Assembly (NCBI RefSeq): GCF_036203305.1
Contig: NZ_CP108131.1
Coordinates: 5,766,001-5,830,000, forward strand
Origin: Streptomyces sp. NBC_00190
GTDB taxonomy: Bacteria > Actinomycetota > Actinomycetes > Streptomycetales > Streptomycetaceae
Direction: 5' to 3'
DNA length: 64,000 bases
Part shown: positions 7,401 through 15,405 of the stretch, piece after piece
How positions within the stretch are numbered: the first letter of the stretch is position 1
Layout of the letters: each line of letters begins with the position of its first letter
Position numbers and translations under genes: made by a program
Notes under the pieces: model-generated
Told to the model about the DNA's origin: nothing
The model's database searches: none
What the model saw: the letters and a program-made list of their open reading frames with translations, nothing else

Positions 7401-9051
7401 TCTTGGGGTCGGAGCCCGCGAGGAAGACGCCGAACAGGCCGCGGTCGGGGATGGTGCCGCCGGAGGTGACCGCGAGACGCTGGGCCCCCGGCCGGCCGGT
7501 GACCGTCCCGGCGACGCGGTCCCAGACGACCCGCGGTCTGAGCTCGGCGAACGCGTCCGAGGGGTAGCGGCCCGCCAGCATGTCCAGCACCGCGGTGAAC
7601 GCCGACTCCGGCAGCGCGGCGAAGGGCGCCGCCCGCCGCACCAGGGCCAGCAGGTCGTCCAGCTGCCAGGTGTCCATCGCCACCATCGCGACCAGCTGCT
7701 GTGCCAGGACGTCCAGGGGGTTCGAAGGGATCCGGAGGGACTCGATCGAGCCGGTGCGCATCCGCTCGGTGACCACCGCCGCCTGCACCAGGTCACCCCG
7801 GTACTTGGGGAAGACCACACCGGTGGAGACCGCGCCCACCTGGTGCCCGGCGCGGCCCACCCGCTGGAGCCCGGAGGCCACCGACGGCGGGGACTCCACC
7901 TGCACCACCAGGTCCACGGCGCCCATGTCGATGCCCAGCTCCAGGCTGGAGGTGGCGACCACCGCGGGCAGCCGGCCCGCCTTCAGGTCCTCCTCCACCA
8001 GGGCCCGCTGCTCCTTGGAGACCGAGCCGTGGTGAGCGCGGGCCAGCAGCGGCGGGGCGCCCCGGGCGGCGCCGGACTGCGCCATGACCTCCGCCGGGGG
8101 AGAGCCCTCGGGCAGCTTCTCGCCCACGGCCCGCTCGTACGCGATCTCGTTGAGCCGGTTGCAGAGCCGCTCGGCGAGGCGGCGGGAGTTGGCGAACACG
8201 ATCGTGGAGCGGTGCGCCTGCACCAGGTCCGCGATCCGCTCCTCCACATGCGGCCAGATGGAAGGCTTGTCCCCGCCCTCCCGGCCCTCGGTCGCCGGAG
8301 AGCCGCCCAACTCGCCCATGTCCTGCACCGGGACGACCACCGACAGGTCGAACTCCTTTGTCGACGGCGGCTGGACGATCTCCACCCTGCCGCGCGGCGC
8401 GAGGTACCGGGCCACTTCGTCCACCGGCCGGACCGTCGCCGACAGCCCGATCCGGCGTGCCGGGCGCGGCAGCAGCTCGTCCAGCCGCTCCAGGGACAGG
8501 GCCAGGTGCGCGCCGCGCTTGGTCCCGGCCACGGCGTGCACCTCGTCCAGGATCACGGTCTCGATCCCGGTCAGGGCGTCCCGGGCGGCCGAGGTCAGCA
8601 TCAGGAACAGCGACTCGGGCGTGGTGATGAGGATGTCCGGCGGTCGGGTGGCCAGCGCCCGCCGCTCGGCCGGCGGGGTGTCGCCGGAGCGGATCCCGAC
8701 CCGGATCTCGGGCTCGGGCAGACCGAGGCGGACGGACTCCTGGCGGATACCGGTCAGCGGGCTGCGGAGATTGCGCTCCACGTCCACGGCCAGGGCCTTC
8801 AGGGGCGACACGTACAGCACGCGGCAGCGCTTCCTCGGCTCGGCCGGCGGCGGGACCGAGGCCAGCTGGTCGAGGGCGGCGAGGAAGGCGGCCAGGGTCT
8901 TGCCCGAGCCGGTGGGCGCCACGACCAGCACGTCCGCCCCCTCCCCGATGGCCCGCCAGGCGCCTTCCTGCGCGGAGGTGGGCGTGACGAAGGCCCCTGT
9001 GAACCAGGAGCGGGTCGCGGGGGAGAACGATGCGAGCGCGGAGCCGGACAT
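4462..9051 (-). CDS. lhr: Lhr-type ATP-dependent helicase
   Basis: A very large superfamily 2 helicase (1529 residues) of the Lhr family, which unwinds 3'-tailed DNA:RNA and DNA duplexes in repair. Visible motifs are Walker A APTGSGKT (about residues 44-51), DEVH (about 168-171), the SATVRPVDEVARYLA motif III region, and motif VI QRVGRAGHQ (about 396-404). A winged-helix/beta-barrel Lhr core and a long C-terminal region follow, giving the full length of actinobacterial Lhr. I prefer ATG 9051 to GTG 9102: it lies 6 bases after a putative -10 element, which implies a leaderless message. Mycobacterial lhr is also DNA-damage linked and neighbours nei. Confidence 0.92.
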   Translation of the reverse strand: MSGSALASFSPATRSWFTGAFVTPTSAQEGAWRAIGEGADVLVVAPTGSGKTLAAFLAALDQLASVPPPAEPRKRCRVLYVSPLKALAVDVERNLRSPLTGIRQESVRLGLPEPEIRVGIRSGDTPPAERRALATRPPDILITTPESLFLMLTSAARDALTGIETVILDEVHAVAGTKRGAHLALSLERLDELLPRPARRIGLSATVRPVDEVARYLAPRGRVEIVQPPSTKEFDLSVVVPVQDMGELGGSPATEGREGGDKPSIWPHVEERIADLVQAHRSTIVFANSRRLAERLCNRLNEIAYERAVGEKLPEGSPPAEVMAQSGAARGAPPLLARAHHGSVSKEQRALVEEDLKAGRLPAVVATSSLELGIDMGAVDLVVQVESPPSVASGLQRVGRAGHQVGAVSTGVVFPKYRGDLVQAAVVTERMRTGSIESLRIPSNPLDVLAQQLVAMVAMDTWQLDDLLALVRRAAPFAALPESAFTAVLDMLAGRYPSDAFAELRPRVVWDRVAGTVTGRPGAQRLAVTSGGTIPDRGLFGVFLAGSDPKKGGGRVGELDEEMVYESRVGDVFTLGTTSWRIEDITRDRVLVTPAPGVPGRLPFWKGDQLGRPLELGRAVGAFLRELGGLTEEDARLRLLAAGLDAWAAENVLAYLAEQREACGHVPDDRTIVVERFRDELGDWRVVVHSPFGAQVHAPWALALSARLAEKYGMDAQVMHADDGIVLRLPDADLLSMDLLDHDPSRPAGFEFDDEQAPLGAADVAFDHGDINQVVTEQVGGSALFASRFRECAARALLLPRRSPGKRTPLWQQRQRASQLLQVASEFGSFPIVLEAVRECLQDVFDVPGLTELMGDIEARRVRLVEVTTPEPSPFARSLLFGYVAQFLYEGDSPLAERRAAALSLDSRLLAELLGQAELRELLDAQVLEELERELQWLTEDRRAKDPESVADLLRLLGPLTQDQLAERGADPAWARELASARRAIQVRIGGTDHWAAIEDAGRLRDALGTALPVGVPEAFTEPVKDPLGDLLARYARTHGPFTTAAVATRFGLGPAVTEGALHRLAAAGRVVQGEFHPAGIGQEWCDATVLRRLRRRSLAALRQELEPVPPTSLATFLPQWQHLGGALRGIDGLARAVEQLQGAPVPASALERLILPSRVSGYSPGLLDELTTAGEVVWAGAGALPGKDGWISLYLADTAPLLLPPPHPLELTPLHQAVLDRLSGGYGLFFRQIAEAVRAAFPEVSDVALSEAVWDLAWSGRLTNDTLSPLRALLGSGRTAGSTAHRARRTVPRGRYGTLSATVSRTGPPTVSGRWSLLPSQAPDPTHRAHALARTLLDRHGVVTRGAVAAEGVEGGFSAVYRVLSAFEDSGQARRGYVVEGLGAAQFAMDGAVDRLRAAERTPPPLAAVVLAAADPANAYGAALPWPEPPGGATHKPGRKAGSLVVLVDGELTLYLERGGKTLLAWPDPGDPRLTAAVEALATASRTGTLPALTVERINTAAALISPLGGALEAAGFHATPRGLRLRS

Positions 9052-9057
9052 GCCCCC

Positions 9058-9080
9058 ATCGTGCACCCCGGCACTGACAA
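9058..9080 (-). promoter_or_regulatory. RecA-NDp-like (PafBC-type) promoter of lhr
   Basis: On the minus strand TTGTCAGTGCC, six bases, then CACGAT. The known mycobacterial motif bound through PafBC is tTGTCRGTGgc-N6-TAgggT; the upstream half matches at 10 of 11 positions, the -10 half only weakly. The ATG at 9051 is 6 bases past the -10 element, so the message would have essentially no 5' leader. Confidence 0.6.
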
Positions 9081-9160
9081 CGGGCCGGACCTGCGGGAAC
9101 ACCCCTTCCGGGCCGGAGGCCGCCGCCCGGCCGTGACCGGGGGAGGCGCAGAATGGGGGG

Positions 9161-10003
9161 ATGGGGACGGACGAGGGGCGCCGGGAGTGGGCCCGGCACT
9201 GGCAGTACCCGGAACTGCCCGGGCTGGACCTGCTGCGCGCCCACTACGTACGCCACACCTTCCCGCGTCACGCCCACGACGGGTACGTCATCGCGGCCGT
9301 CACCGGCGGCATCGAGGAGATAGGGCTCCCCGGCGGCACCGTACGGGCGGGGCCGGGCAGCGTGGTCCTGATCAACCCGGAGGTGGCGCACACGGCGCGC
9401 GCGGGTGTGCCCGAGGGCTGGGCGTACGCGACCCTCTACCCCTCCCGCGCGCTGATCACCGAGGTCGCCGCCGAGATCGGCACCCTGCGCGGGACCCCCG
9501 GTTTCACCGCCGACATGGTCGCCGACCCGCAGGGCTCCCAGGCGATCGCCGAAGTCCACCGGGCCGCCGAGGCCGGGAACGCGCTGGCGGCCGACACGCT
9601 GCTGCGGGGCGTGGTGGCGCGGATGCTCCGCAGCCACGCCGGCCCGTTGCCCGGCCGTACGGTACGGCGCGCGGGCACCGCCGACGCCGAGCGGGCCCGT
9701 GCCGTCCTGGAGGGGCGCCTCGCGGACCCGCCGTCCCTGGAGCAGCTCGCGGCCGAACTGGGCACCAGCCCCTTCGCGCTGCTGCGCGCCTTCCGCGACC
9801 GCTACGGCATGCCCCCGCACACCTGGCTGACCGACGCCCGCGTCCGCCGCGCGCGCCGCCTGCTGGACGCGGGCACCCCGCCCGCGGAGGCGGCCGTGGT
9901 GGTCGGCTTCACCGACCAGCCGCACCTGAACCGGCACTTCACACGGATCGTGGGGGTGCCGCCGGGGGCCTATCGGCGCGGTCGAACAGGCGGCGCCGCT
10001 TGA
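9161..10003 (+). CDS. AraC-family transcriptional regulator
   Basis: A protein of 280 residues with the usual two-part layout. Residues 1-100 form a cupin-like sensor domain (FPRHAHDGYVIAAVTGG, GSVVLINPEVAHTA). The C-terminal 100 residues hold the double helix-turn-helix (LEQLAAELGTSPFALLRAF and AAVVVGFTDQPHLNRHFTR), ending in the family motif before PPGAYRRG. The ligand and targets are unknown. It is divergent from lhr, and its 3' end overlaps the convergent patatin-like gene by 65 bases. The ATG stands 6 bases after CAGAAT, a possible -10 box. Confidence 0.88.
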   Translation: MGTDEGRREWARHWQYPELPGLDLLRAHYVRHTFPRHAHDGYVIAAVTGGIEEIGLPGGTVRAGPGSVVLINPEVAHTARAGVPEGWAYATLYPSRALITEVAAEIGTLRGTPGFTADMVADPQGSQAIAEVHRAAEAGNALAADTLLRGVVARMLRSHAGPLPGRTVRRAGTADAERARAVLEGRLADPPSLEQLAAELGTSPFALLRAFRDRYGMPPHTWLTDARVRRARRLLDAGTPPAEAAVVVGFTDQPHLNRHFTRIVGVPPGAYRRGRTGGAA

Positions 10004-12980
10004 CCGGCGCGGGCCATACGGCCGCGGCGCCGAGGTGGTATCCCAGTTCCCGGTAGGCGTCGAACTGGGTGTGGTCGAACCACTGGTCCATGGTGCTCTG
10101 GCGCGGGAACGCCTTCTCCTTGAGGGCGTAGCTCAGCAGCTCGTACGGCATGTCCGGGGTCAGGCTGGCCTTCGCGAAGATGATGGTGCCGCACCTGGAG
10201 CCCGGCTTGCCCTCCTCGAACTCCACGTCCTCCGGGTACTTGATGACGCCCTTGACGAGGCAGTTCGCGGAGAACCGCGTGTTGAGGGCGGCCATCGGCT
10301 CCGTCGGCTCCAGCTTCTCGGCGCTGCCCGGCACCAGCTTCAGCACCTCCTTCTGGTCGAAGGTGATCTGCACGCCGAGGTCCTCGTAGGCGAGCGTGAC
10401 CGCCTGGGCGAGGGTCGTGGCCAGCGGGGGCGAGTCCCCCGAGGAGTCGATCACGTACACCGTCCGGCAGCGCAGCCGCAGCAGCTCCACCAGGCCCAGG
10501 TTGTCGAAGTGCCCGCCGTCGGTGCACAGCAGCATGGGGCTGGAGTCCGAGTACCGGCCGATGAGTTCCTGGAGCTGGTAGCGCAGCCGGCGTACCCGGG
10601 GCAGCCTCGGCATGACCCAGTCCGGGCCCCGCAGGGCCACCTCCGCCAGGTACAGCGGGTTGGGCACCCACGTGCCCAGGCGCAGGTTGGACAGGGCGAG
10701 CAGCCGTTGCGCGGCCATCGACTGGGTGCCCATCGCCGAGGCGAACGCGGCACCGGAGACAGCGACGGCCGATTGCACGGTGAGGTCGCGGCCGACGAGC
10801 GGGGGCGCCGTGTCCTCCATCGTGGTCGTCCGTACCCACCCGGTGTCCGGGCCGCCCACGTAGTCGTGGGAGAAGGTGAACGGCACCGCGGGCCGCCCCG
10901 GCGCGGTGCGGTTGCGCAGGGACAGGGCTGCCGAGGCGACGAAGATGGTCTGCGGGAACGTGCCCCTGTCGCCTTCCACGCGCCTGCCGTGCGTGGACAG
11001 TTTGGTCTGCTCGGCGTTGTAGTCGTACGGCAGGGCGCCGACCGAGCCGTCGCGCAGGACGGCCCGGCGCACCGCGAACGCGCCGGCCAGCCGCTGCCGG
11101 TAGAAGGGGTGCAGGCTGAAGGTGGTCTGGTCGACGGCGAGCGCAGAGAAGAGCAGCAGGGCCGCCAGGCCCCACCGCCACCACCCGCTCCAGTCGCCCG
11201 CGTAGACGGCGGCCCAGGACAGCAGCGCCAGACCGAAGAACGCGACGAGGGTCAGCACCAGCCAGACCACGAGCGTCTGCGCCCAGCCGGCGCCGGTCTG
11301 GGTCACGATCGAGCTGGCTCCCGAGAACCGGCCGGCCTTGCCGCCGTCCGGTCTCACCTTCGTCACCCGGTCCTTGGTGGCGGTGAACAGACCGCCCAGT
11401 CCGGTCGCGGCGGCCGTCAGCGCACCGAAGATCGAGATGCCCTTGGGGCCCTCGGGGAAGACGTCCTCCCGATTGGCCAGCCAGGCGAAGAACCACAGCA
11501 CCGTCGGCAGGATCACGGCGAACACGGCGATGGCCGCCGCCACCGCCAGGATGAACTTCACGGTGCTGCGCACCCAGGCCGGGCGCGACTTCCCCTCGCG
11601 CCCCCTGACCAGCGACGCCACCACGGACACCACGGCGGCGAGTGCCACGAGGGCGACGAGGGGCGTCACCAGTTCGTCGTGCAGCTGGTCGGACAGCGAG
11701 GGGAAGGAAGCGGCCGGGTCCGTCCGCAGCCGGTCCAGATCCGTCAGCGGGACGCGATGGTAGAAGGCGCTCAGATAGACGCCGACGACGACGAACGCCA
11801 GCGCCAGCAGACCCAGCGACACGCACAGGCCGCGCAGGATGATGCCCGCCGCCAGCAGTTTTTCCCTCGGGCTGTCCGCCAGGTACTTCGCGTGCCGCCG
11901 GATGTGGTCCTCTTCGGGGCTGCCGGGCGCGAACACGTCGCGCACGGTGGCGAGACGGGCGTCGGCGAGATACGCCGGCTGCTCGTCGGTGAGGGCGAGC
12001 TGGAACGCCCCGGACGTGTAGCCGCCGCCCGAAACGGACACCAGATAGCGGGCCTTGGCCAGCACACCCCCCTCGCGCAGGGCCTGCAGCCCGCCCAGGG
12101 TGACCGATGCGGACCGGATGCCGCCGCCGGAGACGCAGATGCCCACCTCCGCCGGTTTCCGCCCGGGCAGTTGGAGCGCGCGGGTGCGCCAGCGTTCCTT
12201 GGCGCTGTCCGGCGGTTCCGCCGTGACGGCAGGATCCGGCCACTCGCTCACGGGTGTGGTGGCGTGCGGCGCGGCGGGCGGAGTGACGATGTCCGGGTCG
12301 TCCCAGGGCTCACCGCGGTTCGCGAGCTCGTGGGCCTTCTGCACGAGCGGGGTCCGGGGGAGGGGAGGCGTGCCCGACGGTGCGGTCCCGGCGGTCTTCA
12401 CCGCGGCCCTGGGGAACAGGAGGATCCGGGCCGCCAGCGTGAGGGCGATCCACAGCGCCGCCACCGTCACCGGTCCGACCAGCGCCCACTTCAGCAGCGC
12501 GCACCAGGACGCCTTTTGCCAGTCACCGTCCGCGCCCGTGCCGAGCCCGTCCAGGGCCCGGTAGAGGAGGATGTTCTCGCAGACGTCCGCCGCGGCCGTC
12601 ACCCCGGTGACGGCGAGGCCCCGGAGCATGAATCTCCGCGACACCTTGCGGTACAGGAAGCAGCTGCCCAGACCGAACACCGCGAGCAGCGCCAGCGTGT
12701 ATCCCGGGATGAAGAGGAACGAATCGAGCCGCAGGGCCCGGCGGAACGGCTCGCGGTGTCCGCCGGGAAGCGGGCACCACAGACTCTGCCCGTAGATGAT
12801 CCGGCAGGCCCGGTCCCAGCTGCCCGCGAGCTGGAGCGGCACCTCGTCGGGGAGCGTTCTGTGCCGGTCGACGTACAGGACGATGAGAACGCCCCCGGCG
12901 ATCAGGCCGATGCAGCACAGCCATGCGGCCCACTTGGCATATGAAGGACGTACAACAACTCGTGTCGGAGCACTCTCCAT
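9939..12980 (-). CDS. Large membrane protein with a split patatin-like phospholipase domain
   Basis: About 1013 residues from ATG 12980 (an in-frame TTG at 13028 adds 16). The N-terminus has several membrane helices (for example AAWLCCIGLIAGGVLIVLYV). The patatin oxyanion and nucleophile region (GICVSGGGIRSASVTLGGL, then SVSGGGYTSG with the likely serine at residue 317) is followed by a long insert with about five more membrane segments. Only then does the second catalytic motif appear, DGGHFDNLGLVELL with Asp821. Patatin-family enzymes are serine lipid acyl hydrolases with a Ser-Asp dyad. The substrate and side of the membrane are unknown. The 3' end overlaps the AraC gene. Confidence 0.8.
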   Translation of the reverse strand: MESAPTRVVVRPSYAKWAAWLCCIGLIAGGVLIVLYVDRHRTLPDEVPLQLAGSWDRACRIIYGQSLWCPLPGGHREPFRRALRLDSFLFIPGYTLALLAVFGLGSCFLYRKVSRRFMLRGLAVTGVTAAADVCENILLYRALDGLGTGADGDWQKASWCALLKWALVGPVTVAALWIALTLAARILLFPRAAVKTAGTAPSGTPPLPRTPLVQKAHELANRGEPWDDPDIVTPPAAPHATTPVSEWPDPAVTAEPPDSAKERWRTRALQLPGRKPAEVGICVSGGGIRSASVTLGGLQALREGGVLAKARYLVSVSGGGYTSGAFQLALTDEQPAYLADARLATVRDVFAPGSPEEDHIRRHAKYLADSPREKLLAAGIILRGLCVSLGLLALAFVVVGVYLSAFYHRVPLTDLDRLRTDPAASFPSLSDQLHDELVTPLVALVALAAVVSVVASLVRGREGKSRPAWVRSTVKFILAVAAAIAVFAVILPTVLWFFAWLANREDVFPEGPKGISIFGALTAAATGLGGLFTATKDRVTKVRPDGGKAGRFSGASSIVTQTGAGWAQTLVVWLVLTLVAFFGLALLSWAAVYAGDWSGWWRWGLAALLLFSALAVDQTTFSLHPFYRQRLAGAFAVRRAVLRDGSVGALPYDYNAEQTKLSTHGRRVEGDRGTFPQTIFVASAALSLRNRTAPGRPAVPFTFSHDYVGGPDTGWVRTTTMEDTAPPLVGRDLTVQSAVAVSGAAFASAMGTQSMAAQRLLALSNLRLGTWVPNPLYLAEVALRGPDWVMPRLPRVRRLRYQLQELIGRYSDSSPMLLCTDGGHFDNLGLVELLRLRCRTVYVIDSSGDSPPLATTLAQAVTLAYEDLGVQITFDQKEVLKLVPGSAEKLEPTEPMAALNTRFSANCLVKGVIKYPEDVEFEEGKPGSRCGTIIFAKASLTPDMPYELLSYALKEKAFPRQSTMDQWFDHTQFDAYRELGYHLGAAAVWPAPVKRRRLFDRADRPPAAPPRSV

Positions 12981-13072
12981 GCGCCCACCGTAGCGATGTG
13001 GGTGCGGAGCGTGACGATGCGCGCGCAAGAACGTACAAGACCCGGACGCCGTGCCCTGCGTAGCTTCGGGGC

Positions 13073-13789
13073 GTGGAAGAACGTCAGACTGTGATTCAGG
13101 AGGCCCCCGAGGGGGTCGCCGCCGGGCGGCCGCGCGCCGCCGTCGTACGGGACGCGCTCGGCGTGGGGGTGGCGGTCGGGCTGTCCGGGTTCGCGTTCGG
13201 GGTGACCGCCGCGGGAGCCGGGATCAGCGTGCTGCAGGCCTGCGTACTGAGCCTGCTCGTCTTTACCGGCGCCTCGCAGTTCGCGCTGGTCGGGGCGCTG
13301 GCGGCCGGTGGCAACCCGTTCACGGCCGCCGCCGGGGCCTTCTTCCTCGGGACGCGCAACGCCTTCTACGGGCTGCGGCTGTCGCAACTGCTCGCGCTGC
13401 CGCGCGCCGTACGGCCCTTCGCCGCGCACTGGGTCATCGACGAGACCACCGCCGTGGCGCTCGCCCAGCGGGACCGCAGGTCGGCCCGGCTCGGGTTCAC
13501 CGTCACCGGCCTCAGCCTCTACGTCCTGTGGAACCTGACCACCCTGCTCGGGGCGCTCGGCGCCGAGGCCATCGGGGACACCGCCGCGTGGGGGCTGGAC
13601 GCCGCCGGACCCGCCGTCTTCCTGGCCCTCCTCGCGCCCATGCTGAAGACCTCCACCGAACGGGCCGTCGCCGGGCTCGCGCTCGTCCTCGGACTGGGAT
13701 TCCTGCCCGTGCTGCCCGCCGGGGTGCCCGTGCTGATCGCCGCGCTGGCCGCGCCCGCCGTGCTGTGGATGAAGGGACGCCGCTCGTGA
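13073..13789 (+). CDS. azlC: AzlC-family branched-chain amino acid exporter subunit
   Basis: A membrane protein of 238 residues with the AzlC/BrnF pattern: GVAVGLSGFAFGVTAAGAG, then FTGASQFALVGALAAGGNPF, the arginine-rich loop LGTRNAFYGLRLSQLL, and HWVIDETTAVAL, which is the family signature. AzlC is the large subunit of the two-gene exporter for leucine, isoleucine, valine and analogues. Its TGA overlaps the GTG of azlD by 4 bases (GTGA), so the two are translationally coupled. Confidence 0.88.
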   Translation: MEERQTVIQEAPEGVAAGRPRAAVVRDALGVGVAVGLSGFAFGVTAAGAGISVLQACVLSLLVFTGASQFALVGALAAGGNPFTAAAGAFFLGTRNAFYGLRLSQLLALPRAVRPFAAHWVIDETTAVALAQRDRRSARLGFTVTGLSLYVLWNLTTLLGALGAEAIGDTAAWGLDAAGPAVFLALLAPMLKTSTERAVAGLALVLGLGFLPVLPAGVPVLIAALAAPAVLWMKGRRS

Positions 13790-14094
13790 ACGTCTGGATC
13801 GCCATCGGACTCACCGTCGTCGGCTGCTACGCCGTCAAGCTCGCCGGGCTGCTCGTACCCGCCGGGGCCCTGGAGCGGCCGCTGGTGCGCCGGCTGTCCG
13901 CCCTGCTGCCCGTCGCCCTGCTCGCGGCGCTCACCGCCCAGCAGACCTTCAGCACCGGGCACGAGCTCGTCCTCGACGCCCGCGCCGCCGGTCTCGCGGC
14001 CGCCGCGCTCGCGCTGCTGCTACGGGCGCCGTTCCTCCTCGTGGTCGCGGCCGCCGTCGTCGTCACCGCGGGGGTACGGGCCCTGGGCGGCTGA
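13786..14094 (+). CDS. azlD: AzlD-family exporter small subunit
   Basis: A protein of 102 residues, nearly all hydrophobic, with four predicted membrane segments and the AzlD pattern (VWIAIGLTVVGCYAVKLAGLLVP, LLPVALLAALTAQQTF). It is the small partner of AzlC and starts inside the azlC stop. Its last 32 bases overlap the 3' end of the convergent gene at 14063-15037. Confidence 0.85.
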   Translation: MNVWIAIGLTVVGCYAVKLAGLLVPAGALERPLVRRLSALLPVALLAALTAQQTFSTGHELVLDARAAGLAAAALALLLRAPFLLVVAAAVVVTAGVRALGG

Positions 14095-15037
14095 CCCCGG
14101 CCGGCAGGCGCCCGTACGCGCGCAGCGTCAGCAGGGCCTCCAGCGTGGCGATCGGGCGCCGCTCCAGCGAACTGCCCGGCGCCCACGCCCTGCGGCGTAC
14201 CGGCCAGCCGCCGTCCGGCTGTTGCTCCGCGGCCAGGAAGTCCAGCGAGCGGCGCAGCTCCTCGTCCGTGAACCAGCCGCGCGCCAGCGACTCCGGCCGC
14301 CTCGCGAAGTCGTGCGGGAAGAGCTGCTCGCCGGGCGCGTAACCGGGGGCCGCCGGGTACTCCGCCCGCCGCACCGGATCGAGCACCGCGAGCCGCCGCT
14401 CGCGCACCAGCCGCCCCAGCCGGTCCGCGGCCGCCACCGCCCGCGCCCGGTCGGGGGCGCCGTCGAGGAAGGCCACCGCGCTCTGGACCTCGTACGGATG
14501 CGAGCGGTGCAGGCTCTCGACCCGGTCCCAGCAGAAGTCCGTGGCCCGGAAGAGCCAGGCGTGCCAGATCCGGTTGCGGTGCAGCAGGCCGACGACCGGG
14601 CCCGTGGTCAGCAGCTCGCCCGGAGGGTCGTCGTACACCGGGTGGTAGGGGGCGGCGGGGTAGCCGTGCGGGGCCGCCGACACCACCGGAAGGGCGCCCT
14701 CCGGGGTGGAGACCCGGGTCAGGTGGCGGCAGAGCCTCTCGATGCGCTGCCCGGTGCAGCGGCCCAGGCTGTCGAGGACGCGCAGCGCGTGCGCGGTGTG
14801 CAGCGGGTGGCTGAGCGGGCCGCGCAGATCCGGATCGAGGGCGTGTCCGTAGCCGCCGTCGTCGTTGAGGTAGGAGCCGAGGGCGGTGTCCACCGCGTCG
14901 GCGTCCCCGCCGAGGAAGTGGAACGCGAACCGCCGCTGCTCCAGCACGCGGGCCGTGAGCCAGATGAACCGCTCGGCACGGGGCAGCGGGGCCGTGGCCG
15001 CCACGGCGGCCGCTGGGGGAGCTTCGTCTCCAGGCAT
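14063..15037 (-). CDS. Conserved hypothetical with prenyltransferase/cyclase-type repeat
   Basis: A soluble protein of 324 residues from ATG 15037. It has sequence features of the alpha/alpha toroid fold: SYLNDDGGYGHALDPDLRG near the N-terminus and EQQPDGGWPVRR near residue 272, the QxxDGGW repeat seen in squalene/terpene cyclases and prenyltransferase subunits. It lacks an obvious DxDD or DDxxD catalytic motif, so I would not call it a cyclase. Proteins like this are common single genes in Streptomyces with no assigned function. It converges on azlD with a 32-base overlap. Confidence 0.7.
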   Translation of the reverse strand: MPGDEAPPAAAVAATAPLPRAERFIWLTARVLEQRRFAFHFLGGDADAVDTALGSYLNDDGGYGHALDPDLRGPLSHPLHTAHALRVLDSLGRCTGQRIERLCRHLTRVSTPEGALPVVSAAPHGYPAAPYHPVYDDPPGELLTTGPVVGLLHRNRIWHAWLFRATDFCWDRVESLHRSHPYEVQSAVAFLDGAPDRARAVAAADRLGRLVRERRLAVLDPVRRAEYPAAPGYAPGEQLFPHDFARRPESLARGWFTDEELRRSLDFLAAEQQPDGGWPVRRRAWAPGSSLERRPIATLEALLTLRAYGRLPAGVSRPGPVPPR

Positions 15038-15118
15038 GCGAGAAACCGTAGGACGCCGTGGTGCGGCGACGGGGGACGAACGGGGCGGGTGCACTCTCCG
15101 GGGCGGGATACTGGAGGC

Positions 15119-15313
15119 ATGCGGTTGACGATTTTCTGGGAGCGGATGGCGGAGCACTTCGGTGCGGGCTACGCGGACTCCTTCGCGCGGGACCACGTCA
15201 TGACGGAGCTCGGCGGGCGCACGGTCCACCAGGCGCTCGAAGCGGGCTGGGAGGCCAAGGACGTGTGGCGCGCGGTGTGTTCGGCGATGGACGTGCCTGC
15301 CTCGCTGAGGTGA
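15119..15313 (+). CDS. DUF3046 protein
   Basis: A small protein of 64 residues beginning MRLTIFWERMAEHFG and ending in a helical segment (VHQALEAGWEAKDVWRAVC). This is the DUF3046 family, found in actinobacteria and typically a short distance upstream of recA. Function unknown. The ATG is preceded by CTGGAGG. It is divergent from the repeat protein and 92 bases before the AI-2E-type permease. Confidence 0.85.
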   Translation: MRLTIFWERMAEHFGAGYADSFARDHVMTELGGRTVHQALEAGWEAKDVWRAVCSAMDVPASLR

Positions 15314-15405
15314 CATCGCGCCGGCCGGGCGCCGACGGGGCTTCGGGGCACCGCTTCGGGGCACCGCTTCGCGGTACGCGCAGCCGGTGGGACAGACTTG
15401 GCGGC

